Assembly (NCBI GenBank): GCA_025201345.1
Contig: JAIXMG010000022.1
Coordinates: forward strand, 1 to 64,000
Length of the DNA: 64,000 bases
Reading direction: 5' to 3'
Source: Thamnidium elegans
Lineage: Eukaryota; Mucoromycota; Mucoromycetes; Mucorales; Mucoraceae
This document shows positions 11,818 to 23,111 of the stretch, piece by piece. The notes beneath the pieces were generated by a model that searched no databases, was not told the origin of the DNA, and saw only the letters and a list, made by a program, of their open reading frames with translations. The position numbers were made by a program, and so were the translations under genes. The stretch's first letter is position 1. Each line of letters begins with the position of its first letter.

Positions 11818-14726
11818 TTACTTTTTAAAGCAAATATACAACTTATCTTCTGAAATTAACGATGGTATCTTGATCGCATAACCCATTACTCCCTTCAAAT
11901 ATATTAGCTCCCATATCTCCACTGCTGTTGTAACTGAGAGCTTTATAAACAATCTTTTTCTTTGGTCTAGTTCTAGTGAACACCCATCTTTTACTAATGC
12001 TAGGTTCGTATTTTTATAATCAAACATGGCTTGAATATTTACAAGGCTGTATTTTACGGATCCACTTTCGCTATTTCTTTCGACTACGACATCAATTCCA
12101 TCCTTTCCTCTTTTTTTCTTGAGGATCTGATTATTGTGGCTTAATATATACTCTTCTCTGATGAACATAGTTTCTTCGCAGTCAAACATTAAGCGATTAC
12201 TGCTGCAGAAATCTCTTAACATTACATTGAAGGCAATCCATCAGGATCAAGCATATCATTTAACAAATCGCTAGTAATTTTGAAATGCTCTTTGAAGTCA
12301 TCTTCGTTGCTTTCTTTATAGGCGTACCATTTCTGCTGAGACTGTACAGAATTGCCTCGAAGAAAGTTTATTGCGTTTTCACCTGGTTTAGAACGTGATT
12401 TAATTTTTTCTTTACATAAGCCTATTGTTCTTTCCAAAGAACGAGCACTATATGCCTTTAGAGGTCCAAGTTGCTGTATAAAATAACTTATATGAAACAT
12501 GTAGTGTTGATAAACTGTAAAGTTATTGGTACCTACGAAGTTGCGTAAGAATGCATGCCATATATTTGTATGATGATCAATAGCAGCGATATCTTCTGAG
12601 CTTATAATAAGCTTCTCAGATATTTGGCAAACCAACGATAATGACGTGAGTGTTTCTGACGCTTGATCGAAACAAGAAACTAAGTCGTCAATATCATCAT
12701 CAATATCATCATCAATATCGTCATTGGGTTCAACAGCTCGTTCTTTGCCCTTTTTGCTTCTTTTCTTCGATCGCTTTTCATTCTCTTTAGCTCTTTTAGC
12801 TTTCAGATCTTCAACTTGTAATTCTAGAGCTTCTACTAATAGTGTTGGAACAGCATATATTAAAAAATCAATGTAGTCAACTGCCCTACCATATCCCGCG
12901 GAAGTTGCCATGTTAATGAACTTTCCATCTTGAGCGTATTTGTTCCCCAAGAATTGAGCTTCTAAAAGCTTTCTTCCAAGCTTTTCTTGATAGAAGTTTC
13001 TTAAAAATCACGGGTTTTTTATCCCACTTTTTTTTTTTTTTTGGTTGTTATCTGTTACAATTGACCATATCTGCTTGGCTATATTTTGACCCCAGAGGTG
13101 CAATTCATCGATCCCGAAAAAAGCATACACCTGTAAAGCTATCTAATAAACCGAAAGGTGTTGGTTTTTTTATACCATGAGCAGCATCACCAGTAACAAA
13201 GTCTTCTTTATTTCTCATTCGACAGTCAAGTAAAGCCTTGTTGCTAAAGTATATTCCACTTTCTCTGTTCTCTTTTACATTGCTAACAATAGTGCAGACT
13301 CGGCAGCCGTAATAAGATGTATGTCCAGAGTGCATACATAATTCGGCAATACCAATTATGTCAGCTATCACTACGGCAAGACGAGCTTTGTATAACGAAG
13401 CTTTATTATCGGAAACAGCTGTTATTCCCGTGCTTTCTAATACCAGAAGATCTTGGAGAGTAGGATACAAAAAGCTAAATATATTCTTCGGTTTGTTGGG
13501 TCCAGGAATGATAGCGATAATAAGAATGTTTTCTTGCTTGACTCTATCTTCAGGCGGAAGGTCCAAAATGGTACCCATTATGATAGTCATTGAGACACCT
13601 CCTCTCGTAAAGGGATTGAATCCATCTATGTGAAGAAGCAAGAGTAAGCTCCGTGTTTTCTTTAGGCCCGCAATGAGCTTGTCCATCGAATACATCCTTG
13701 TATAAATGCTCTGGAGCCTGTAAATGTGAATCCGCGACTAACTTTTTGTAGTTGCTGATTTTAGTTACATTAGAGCCGTACGACAAAAACTCGGCCAATT
13801 GCCTACGAAGTGGAAGCTGATGATTCTTTTGTACCGCTTGATTATAGCCATCAAATAATGTGTCGCTCTTGTAGCGCGGTTCTTTACAGTAAGGACAAAC
13901 AAGGCTTTTGTCGCTAGGATAGTATAACTTACATCCCTTACCGTACATATCATAGGAAGTAGTATTGCATTTATGTAAGCAATCATTTATAATTTTGTTA
14001 CACTTATAAGGGGATAACAGCTGGTCAACTATTATGTAAAAACCACAGAATTATGTAAATACCACATTTATAATTTAGAAAATCATTAACAGTCATAACA
14101 TTACCTTTCTCTCCTACATTTTCTTTTAGAAACTTGTTGAACCAAGAAAAAGTCATTTCTGTAAGCTTTTTGGACGCATTGTTAGCTTGAAGAAGGTTCT
14201 TAAGTTCAATACTTGAGCGTGCTGTTTTATCCAAAGATTCTAGCAATTCACCAGCGCGAGATTCAACGCTAAGCGATTTTCAATGTGATTTTGAATTTTT
14301 TAAGATCGCTTAGTAATAACAAAAGCTCATCTCTTTCTTCTACTTGAACATCATTGTCTACTATCTCATCAGCTTCGATATCACTTGTGTTTGCAATGGG
14401 ATTCATCTGGCCATTTAATCCAAAAGTCGAAATTCTTTTTGACATTTCTTCCAAACTGTCATCTAAATAATTTTCGTCGTAGACATCGCCAAGATAATCT
14501 TCTCGATGCCCAACCTGATCAATTGCATGTCCTCTTTGTGCTCAAACTGCTGGACACTTGATTCAGAGGCTATTCTAATACGTTTACTGGAAGTTAATTC
14601 CCTTTTGCGATCTAGCTCAATCTCTACTAATCGTGCTAACATTTCTTGATGTTTATGCATCTTTGCATGCTTCTTTTCGTTTCTCTTCGTGATGTTAATG
14701 TTGCATACTGAACAAGGATTGGTCAT
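11818..14726 (-). pseudogene. Tnp2-like (CACTA/Plavaka-type) transposase, frameshifted
   Basis: Read from 14726 downward: a short zinc-binding start (M-T-N-P-C-S-V-C-N-I ... H-A-K-M-H-K-H); an acidic linker; a Cys pair region (Y-P-S-D-K-S-L-V-C-P-Y-C-K-E-P-R-Y-K, near 13880); the Tnp2 core with H-I-D-G-F-N-P-F, I-I-P-G-P-N-K-P-K-N and C-M-H-S-G-H-T-S-Y-Y-G-C-R-V-C (13105-13650); a charged insert with repeated D-D-I-D; then F-H-I-S-Y-F-I-Q-Q-L-G-P-L and a C-terminal part ending at 11818. The frame changes near 14520 and near 13620, and a poly-T-rich gap near 13030 separates the core from the C-terminal part. Some breaks could be introns, but the overlapping frames at 13550-13695 indicate true frameshifts. 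Transposition activity is unlikely. Confidence 0.6.
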
Positions 14727-14887
14727 AATGATAAGTCTGATAACAACGAAGCAAATCAAATGGAAAGAAAGAGAAGTTGACTGCTATAATACTATATAAA
14801 AAGGATTTGGCAACAAATAACGGAAAGTATTTTTTTTTATTCTTTAAAATTCATTTTCTTCTCTATTTTTTTTTTATTTCAGATAAC

Positions 14888-15471
14888 ATGGCTCCTCCTA
14901 GAAAGAGAAAGGATATCTATCTCGATAATGATGAACCTGAATGGTTTAAAAAGTTTAAGAATGAGGTTACAAAACAAAATGAAATGGTTTTAAACGAACT
15001 ACGCTGTAAAAAAAGAGAAAGACAAAGAAAGGCATAACAGTATTATGAAAGGTTCAGATGAAGTCTGCGGTATGATACAAAGCTTGGATAACGTGAACAT
15101 ACCACAAGTGAGGGGTAATAACAGTATCGATATGATACCTCAGCCGAAAGCTACGTCTGAAAAAAACAAAAAAAAATGCTGTTGAGGATTACCTGAGGAA
15201 TAATCTTCCGGAAGTAACAGAAGAAAGATTGGAAGAGCTTCTCAGCTTGTTAAAGAAAACTTCATTGACTACCTGTCAAAGTTTTGCTTTGACAAGTGAT
15301 AAATCAGGTAAGTCCAACGGAGAAAAAGAATGGAAGGATTTAAATGGAGACATACAAATGAATCTGTTGAAGGCTACACTTGACAAAACGGTAAAAGATT
15401 CTGAAGAACTAGACGCTCTTTACCTTTGTCGTGGTCTTTGGGCTGTAGAATTCATCCTACAACCAAATTGA
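14888..15471 (+). pseudogene. Small accessory ORF of the CACTA-type element
   Basis: Opposite strand to the transposase. It opens with M-A-P-P-R-K-R-K-D-I-Y-L, a basic then charged, probably helical segment. It stops at 15037, and a further open stretch (A-V-E-D-Y-L-R-N-N-L-P-E to L-Q-P-N, about 15178-15471) follows after a poly-A-associated frame change near 15170. The second part is helical and acidic and ends in G-L-W-A-V-E-F. I do not recognise a family; its place inside the element suggests an accessory DNA-binding or regulatory protein of the transposon. The separate parts could be exons rather than a broken frame. Confidence 0.4.
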
Positions 15472-15984
15472 TCAAACATGTCGCGAAATCGAAGAAACAA
15501 AAAAATGTAAGTAGGCTCGTATAAATATTACTCTATTAAGCGACGACTGACAGTTTTCTTATCAGAATGCGTGAAAGCGGTAAAAGTACATAGACATGTG
15601 TACTTTTTTTTTCTTTCTCTTTGCTTATTATTAATAAAAATTTCAATATATAATTTTTTCAGCATCAAACTTATGTCGACATTTTAATGTCATTTCGTGT
15701 TATTTTATGTTATTTTAATCCAACATTTTTCAATATCCATTTCATGCCGAAATATGGCAACCTGAAATCGCAATTTTTAACATGGAAAATATGTTTTTTC
15801 ATGTCCCATAGTGCGTATGAAACAACATTTTTATACTGTTACTCCGTATAATGCTCTATATACGAATATAAAAGTTCTTAATTACCGCTTCTATACGCAT
15901 TCATAAGCTGTAATTTTTTTTTTTTTATTAAAGTGTAAAATATAGTGGGTACACCATGAACAAAATAGTAATTTTTTTTTATTT

Positions 15985-18900
15985 TTAAAATCGACATAAT
16001 GTCATGGGTTCCGCAAGTATTGTTGTACGCCTTGGTTTAGTCTCGTCCCCAACCGCTTTAATTTTAAAATAAAGGGACGAAGAATAGCCGTGATAAACTA
16101 TAGAGATCATATAAGGTATATCTTGATTTATCTTGAAGGTACTTATATCATTTAAATATAAATTCGCTCCGAACTTTTCAGTTGCATGCTCTAAACCAAT
16201 AAGTTCATCGGACCTTAAACTAGCAACTGGCCTAAGTTTAAAGAAACCTATTGAAGTTTAAGTTAAAAAAGCAATATTCTTTATATTATCACTTACGTAG
16301 ACGAAGAATAGTGCTGTCCTTTTCTTGATTCATATTCAAATAAAATATTCGATTTAATTGTCTTTCATTTATTTTGTCTCCCATCTTGAACAACGAAAAT
16401 ACTTTTTCGTCCTCGATTAAAATGGTGTTTCTATCTTCTCTGTTGCTTTTAAGTACAACAGGACGATTACTCCAAGTGTTTTCAAAACCGAAACCGAAGT
16501 TTTCACTATAAACTTGACGTAAAACGCCCATTTGAAATCCTTTATATGAACACGGTACTTGTTGAAAAATAGGCTGCAACAGCTGATTTGATAATTTTGG
16601 TATAGTATAGTTATCTACGTCAATTCTTTGCTCATACAAAAAATAGTCGGTTTCGTCATCTAGTATTTTCATAAGGATATGTTGGAACTGTGGATTATAA
16701 TTGAAGCATATGAGGTGAAACACATATTGAATATTTCTGTAATTTCCAAAAAGTTGCTTATTTATCAAGGAGGTAAATACAAGAGAGATGATATCTTGTA
16801 GAACTGGTCGGAAAGAAATCTCTGTAATATCGTTTACCGTTAAACAAACTCTGCAGTTACATGAATTGCTTAGATACACAGTGGTTTTGTCTGCTTTTTG
16901 TGTGGTCGAATTCTTGTTAAGGATCTATACAAAATATAAATTTAAATTTTATATAAACGGAATGATAATCACTGACACTATTTTAGATTACTTACCTCTT
17001 TAGATATGTACTCCTTAAGATTACTCGTAAATTCTGCTTGATTTTCTAAAGAAAATATATCCAGTAATTCGTTGTCGTTATATCCTTTATGTGTGTTACA
17101 TAGTTGAATTAGGCTGTTATCTTCTGTAATATTGCTCCACATGTTGAAGCACAATGCGTCATATATATTGGGAATAGAGATTATTTCTTCTTTGATAACA
17201 ATTGTTTCCTGATCTTCGTGATCCAAACCAGATTCAGTTACTACTTGATTGAGCGTTAGATGTACATAGTCTTCGTGCAATTGAGCTACCATAAAAAAAG
17301 ACCTGAGTGGAAATCGTAGTTTGAATGACTGTTGAATTACAGGTAAGAGTCCTTGTCCTTGTGTAGTAATTCTGAGTTTTTTATAACTGTCATCTTCTTG
17401 TACCAGATTGCTCGCATATATCATATCTCTTAGATCATCTTCAGTGACAAATAATCTCTGAAGAAGTGTCTTTTCAATAGTAATAGCATATCCAATTTTT
17501 CTATTGACATTACCTCCTGTAATTTTCAGCGTCTTTCGTGATACAATTACATTTATATAAATCATATAAATTAGTACGAATGCTTTTATGTATACTTGCT
17601 GTTGTGTTGACAGCAGCAACTCTTTATTATGACTGTTTACGCTTAATATATTTTCTATTTCAATCAACATATCCTTATTTAATACACCAGAAGAAATATC
17701 CGATTCACCCATTAAGTATTTTTTAACAAATGCGGTAAACCTACGCAGACCGTTTTTTTTTTTTTTTTTTGGTTAAGTATTTTTTAAAAAATGCGATAAA
17801 CCTAAGTAAACTGTTAATTTTTTTATTCGTAGCAAATATATCATACCTATGAGTGGACTTACGATTTTTTGACATTTAATGTTACTACTTCTGAAAAATC
17901 AAAGAACGATCCCAGGGAGCGCAAACTAATGCTGTATTAGTATAGATATCTACATAATGTTTTAATTATATCTTACCTGATGTCAGGTATAAAGTAGTCA
18001 TGGTTCCAGATTTCTTTTACTAGACCATTTTCATCTAAAACTGAGAACGATAACGCTGTAGACTCGAGCAAAATATCTAATTGTAAAAAGCATTACTAGA
18101 GAAATAATAAAGCATATAATGATGGTGTACCTATATTCATAATGGCATCAGGTTTCGAGTTTAGGAATATTGAAGGCGAGGTCACCGAGTGTTCTGTTGA
18201 TAGTATACGTGGTTTACCGTATATGTTAGAATTCTGAATTGTGCTAATCGAGTATCGAAAAGCCCCGCCCACGATAAGTGCATCGTCAATACTTTTATAC
18301 AAAGGGTTTTTAGGTACGATAAAGTTGGAATCGAAAGATATTCGATTATAGTCAATCATAAATCTTGACCATTGTAATAGACCTTTGTATAATTTAATTT
18401 CAGAGGTATATTCATCAATGAATTTTACAATCGAGTACTCCTTTACAAGGCTATTTGGAAGTAGTTGCTCCAAGTTATTAGGCAGATGTTTACTGATTTC
18501 AGCACATATATCAAAAGGCCGAATGGATTTTATACATTCTTTTTGGTGTTTATCTAATTGGGATATATTTTTGTCAGTAATGAAAGGTTTCATTAAATAA
18601 GAAGCTTCCTCTTCGTCTCGCTAGTATAATAGTCCGTTAGATGATATTGTCTGATTAATCCCATGTTACATTACTAACCGCACTAAAAAAAGTGTTATTG
18701 CCCAATTCTTTCATAATACTTAGGATAGTGTCTTCTTGAACATCGAAAGAGAATTTGATCTTTATAAACTCTCTAATACCATTTTTAACATCGTCGGAAG
18801 TAAGAGACATTTCTTTTGAATTCATGATTTTCGGACGCGTTATGGAATCGGAAAAATCAAATAGAGGATTTCCAATTAAGATTAAATCCAATTTGATCGA

Positions 18901-19656
18901 TACTTGATTCTCCTCCACAGCAACAATTCTACCCAAAATCGTATTACGTGTCATTTCAGTAAAACAATTATTTTTAGGATCGCTTAAATAGTAATAGGCA
19001 GATTCTATTTCGGAGCAAAATAAAAGCCTGTCTTGGTGATCATCTTTTGATATTAAATTGGCTTGAACAAAAATAGGTCGAATCAGAACTTCTCTTATTT
19101 CTTCTTCCCACTCCGACGGCACAAGTAATACGTAATGGAGCGCACCACTATCTTTAATTACACCTTTCAATTTTTTAATTAGTGCTTCTACTGATAAGCG
19201 AATAAAGTCTGATACAGCTGTTAACGTGAATAAGTCATCTTGATCCCAGCTATCTTTGCCCTTCTTAAAGATTTGGTGTAATTTCTCTATGGACACATCG
19301 ATTTGTACAGTATCTTGTTCGTTATTGTCTACACTTTCGTCTCCCCAACTTAGAACATTCGATTTATTTTTATCATAAGTGATATAACTGTATTTTCTAC
19401 ATTTTTACAAATTGTTCAAAGTCATCGTATATTTTTTAGTGCTCTTTACTTACCTCATATTTGGAAGTGTGTATGGGACATCTCTTTTTGAAGTGGGATA
19501 GTAGTATATATGAGTTGTATTCGCTCCAAGACCTATATGACGATGGGGCTTTTCTTTTTAAAAAAAAACAAAAGATGGAATTGTTTTGCAGTAAGAGGAT
19601 CACTTACGAAAAATAACAGAATGTGTATGTTGAAGAAGATCATATACCTCGTCCAT
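15985..19656 (-). CDS. Degenerate tandem-Hsp70-like protein, copy C (intact, 1054 aa)
   Basis: Nine exons with the same architecture as copy B: 19608-19656, 19454-19553, 18670-19396, 18131-18620, 17977-18076, 17863-17925, 16996-17740, 16297-16924, 15985-16247. They total 3165 nt, giving 1054 codons plus stop. Seven of nine exon lengths are identical to copy B; exon 4 is 9 nt longer and exon 8 is 3 nt shorter. The phosphate-1 position reads I-G-L-G-A-N-T-T, so the Asp kept in copy B is Gly here, as in copy A. V-P-S-E-W and the D-R-L-L-F-C-S-E-I-E-S block are kept. The exon 7 acceptor lies next to a roughly 60 bp duplication carrying a poly-T run (17758-17771). The function is unknown. The open frame over more than 3 kb suggests selection or recent duplication. 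Confidence 0.8.
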
Positions 19657-20334
19657 ACTAATATGTTTGTTAAAGAAAAAGAAAAAGGTGTAAAACAAAG
19701 AAAAAGAGGTAAATATATACGTTATTTCGGGACCCTATGAACTCGTTCCAAGTACGTTACATCAAATATCGACGGGATATGAAATGCAAAGTTTATTTGT
19801 TTTAAAACAGGCAATGTAAAGTTTAAGCTTCTTTCGTTTTAGTCAAAAAGAAATAAACAAAAAGTGCCACTAGTTACGTGCAATAAAATTAGTTCATCCA
19901 TATCATACAGCATTATAACTATCTATATATATCATGAGTAAAAACAGTGTTTTCATACAGTAATAATTCTGAAATGTTGAAAATAAACCTGTAATGTTCC
20001 CATTGGAGGTTGTTTTATATCTTTCGATAAACCCTAGTAGTTTTCGTGTTTGATATATAGTTTTACTGCTTAGTAGTTTGTAATTAAATAGCATTTCCTT
20101 GGTTAAGTTCTTTAAAAAAAAAAGCATATTATTACAAGAGACACTTTCAAAAGTGCGACACTTTTTGCTTTTATATGTATATTTTTTCTCTCGGCAATGT
20201 ATCATGCGGACGGAGAAAAAAAAAAGCTGATGCAAGCAGAAATAGGAATGGCGTAATTTTCTACCTGTACTACAGGACCATAATCTTTTTTATCTCTCTT
20301 TTATATACCCTTTTTTTTTTAAAAAAAAAATAGC
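19657..20334. promoter_or_regulatory. Shared upstream region of gene C and intergenic gap
   Basis: 19657-19960 is homologous to the upstream regions of genes A and B and is probably the promoter of gene C, reading leftward. From about 19960 the similarity ends, which marks the edge of the tandem array. A poly-A/T stretch at 20310-20330 immediately precedes the next plus-strand gene. Confidence 0.45.
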
Positions 20335-20885
20335 ATGTCTACAAACTATGCCCAAGCAGGAACTTCTTCTACAGTGGTTAGTAAACCAGCACTACAACTA
20401 GTAGAACAAGTTGAAATATACAAGTCAAGTATGTTGGAAGATTGTTTCGATTACTCTATACTCATTTCAAACAATATAAGTATGGCTCGAGATCAACTAG
20501 CCAACGAAAGAAACTGGCTGACATGGTTTCGACTTTCCTGCACACTTATTCTTTTAGGTATAACTTTATCTCTCTTTATATAAATACATAATCTAATAGC
20601 AAATTGTATGTAGGCTTTTCAATATTAATTCAATTTCGATTACCGGACCCTACAGCAGAAGAGCAACCGACAGTAACTAAAATACAACCAGCGAATAAAT
20701 CAGTTGGTCTTATATTTTGTATTATTGGATTTTCTTGTTTCTTTGTAGGGTTAGGTAAATATTTTAAAAGTCAAAAATTGTTAGTGAAACAAGCTACGTA
20801 TGTACAAGCGGGTTGGGGAAGTTACGTTATGGTCGCTATTTTATTTTTATTTGTTTGCACTGTCATGATTTTAGCTTTACATTAA
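20335..20885 (+). CDS. DUF202-type small membrane protein (164 aa)
   Basis: Two exons, 20335-20557 and 20614-20885, joined by a 56-nt GT-AG intron in phase 1. The key block A-R-D-Q-L-A-N-E-R-N-W-L-T-W-F-R is the DUF202 signature, followed by a hydrophobic helix running across the splice junction (C-T-L-I-L-L-G-F-S-I-L-I). A second helix (V-G-L-I-F-C-I-I-G-F-S-C-F) and a third at the C terminus complete three predicted membrane spans. The N terminus (about 50 residues) is probably cytosolic. Family members sit in vacuolar or plasma membranes, some as a domain of the VTC polyphosphate complex; a stand-alone protein like this has no assigned role. Confidence 0.8.
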
Positions 20886-20943
20886 AAGTCCTTTTTTTTT
20901 TTCTTTTTCTTTCACTTAAATAAAATATATATATATTTAAAAA

Positions 20944-22845
20944 ATGTCTTGGTGGGGTCCTAGTCCATTTGATGAAGTTGTTGGTAAAAAAGAAAACAGT
21001 TCATGTTATTTAAAAATAACTATACTAACTCTTCTTAAACAGAAAAAGCAACTTCCGAGTTATTACCTGGAGGTCAAGAAGACCTTGTCTTAAATTTAGA
21101 TATCAGTGATCAAATCCGTAGCAAAAAAGTTAATGCCAAGGAAGCAATGCAATCTTTTAAACGTAGATTAGCTCACAAAAACCCTAATGTCCAATTAGCT
21201 ACACTTTCTGTAAGTTTGCACTTGTTTATATATATATCTTGTATTAAAACTTCTTCTTTTTTTTTAAAAAAAAAATAGCTTATAGACACTTGTGTTAAAA
21301 ACGGTGGTGATGTATTTGTTCGAGAGATTGCATCTAGAGAGTTTATGGATGAACTTGTTTATATTTTAAAAGCACCAGTAAGTTTTACATTTAGATATAT
21401 AAAAAAAAATTACATTTTTCTAAGAGTTTATGCTGGGTTAGACTGGTTGCAATGTAGATGTAAAGAACAAGATTACTTCAGTTATTCAAACATGGGGTTT
21501 AGCCAGTAAGAACAAGCCCGTTATAAGTTACATGTACGATACCTACGCACTTTTAAAAGCAGAGGGTATGCAATTCCCACCTATCAATGAAAACATCGAT
21601 GGTATTTTATTAGAAACATCTGCTGTAAAGTAGTATATAAATCATCCCACCACTCTCAAAATATATGTATGCTGATATAAATATTTTTTTTAGGCTCCTG
21701 AATGGTCCGATTCAAATGTATGTGATAGATGTCGTACATCTTTTACACTTACCAACAGAAAGCATCATTGCCGTAAATGCGGTGGTACATTCTGTCAACA
21801 ATGTTCTGCAAAAGTGATGCCATTACCTCAACTAGGTATCCATGAACCAGTGAGAGTGTGTGATGGTTGCTATATTAAATTAAAGTTGGAAAAGGCAACT
21901 ACTTCTACTGGACCTATTCCTCCTCCTAAAACAACAACCACCGCTACTACTACTACCACTACGACTAGTAATAATGCAGTGAGTACAGAGGAATTCGATG
22001 ACGATATTAAAAAGGCGATTGAACTCTCTCTAAAAGAAGCTGAGCAACAAAAATCTGGATTTGGAAATGGTTACGTAACAAAGGCACCTGCTGCTGCTGT
22101 ACCTGAGCCAAAGCATGTAGTAGAAGAACAAGATGATGACTTAGCTGCTGCTATTGCTGCTTCTTTAAGAGACATTGAAATTTCCAAAAGAGACATTTCT
22201 CCTCATCAACAACAACAACAACAACAACAAGTTCAATCCAAAAATGAATTAACACCTGTAGAAATGGAAAACATCTTGTTATTTTCTACCTTAATGGATA
22301 GAGTATATGCCTCTGGTGGTGATATCTCAAATGATAGACAAATCAATCAACTTTATACACAAATAGGTACACTTCAACCTAAATTAGTCTCTAATTTAGA
22401 TGAAATTATTCGTAAACGCAATCAGTTTATTGAAATGCATGAAAAGTTAAATATGGCTGTGAAAGCTTATGATCGCTTATTGGAAGAAAGAATCTCAAGT
22501 GTCAACAGTAGTGCTTATATACCTGTACAACAGTACCAACAACAACCGTTGTATCATCAACAGCAACAGCAACCTGTTTATCCTAATAGTGCAGATCAGT
22601 ATTATCAAACGAGTGCTCCTCCTCAGGAATCTTACTATCAACCCCCCAACGATCCTTATTATCAACAGCATCAAGTGAATAATCAGGATATGAGTAACTA
22701 CTATTCTGCTCCTCCTCACTACCAGCAACCACCTCAAGATCCTCACTACCCACAACAACAACAGCAACAACAACAGCAACAACAACATCAACATCAACAA
22801 GAACAAAATAAACCAGTTGATGATGCTCCTTTAATCGAGTTGTAG
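20944..22845 (+). CDS. VPS27: ESCRT-0 subunit Vps27/Hrs (about 538 aa)
   Basis: Five exons: 20944-20983, 21043-21209, 21279-21377, 21466-21624, 21694-22845. Domains in order: VHS (about residues 8-145); FYVE zinc finger (about 160-220, with [10 protein letters not shown] and V-R-V-C-D-G-C-Y); two ubiquitin-interacting motifs (about 257-275, [11 protein letters not shown]; about 302-320, [11 protein letters not shown]); a helical segment; and a Gln/Pro/Tyr-rich tail ending in L-I-E-L, which looks like a clathrin box. The protein would bind PI3P and ubiquitinated cargo on endosomes and start multivesicular-body sorting. The exon 3/4 junction is uncertain: GT-AG splicing is in frame only with the acceptor at 21465, which drops the D-V-K seen in relatives. 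Confidence 0.9.
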
Positions 22846-23111
22846 TCTTATGTATATCTTTTCTATGTGTTAAATATAATAAATAATCATTTTTTATTGA
22901 TGCATGATAAACGTTGCAAAAAAAAAAGATGTGTTTTTTCCTTCGTTTAGAACCAAAGTAAATCGTCCGTTTACAAGTCACACCCATGACGTGGGAATCA
23001 AAAAAAAAAAATCAGAGCTGTTTTTTTGGTGGAGGACGAAAATAACACCCCCACCTTTTTTTTTTTCCGTTTTTATATATTCTTTACTAAAAAGAAACTC
23101 TTTATAATATA

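Larger units (their letters stand above)
11571..15815. mobile_element. CACTA/Tnp2-type DNA transposon, decayed
   Basis: Ends match as inverted repeats of about 12 nt (CGCATTACGGGA at the left; complement of TCCCATAGTGCG at the right), flanked by TAT on both sides (11568-11570 and 15816-15818), a 3-bp duplication as in CACTA elements. Subterminal regions are rich in ATGTT/CATGTT-like repeats. Inside are a minus-strand Tnp2-like transposase (11818-14726) with frameshifts and a plus-strand small coiled-coil-type ORF (14888-15471). The left flank continues the nuclease remnant and the right flank continues the 3' flank of gene C. These two flanks are about 950 bp apart in unit 1, so the insertion site carries a deletion or recombinant junction. 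Confidence 0.65.

Noticed and set aside
19903..20235. Minus-strand 110-codon frame upstream of gene C
   Set aside because: AT-driven composition and not conserved in the other units; insufficient evidence for a gene.
20335..20885. Two separate genes in the DUF202 region
   Set aside because: A 56-nt GT-AG intron in matching phase joins them, restoring a full membrane helix across the junction.
22469..22987. Alternative-frame and antisense frames over the Vps27 tail
   Set aside because: Shadows of the CAA-rich Gln repeats; the Vps27 frame is supported by domains.
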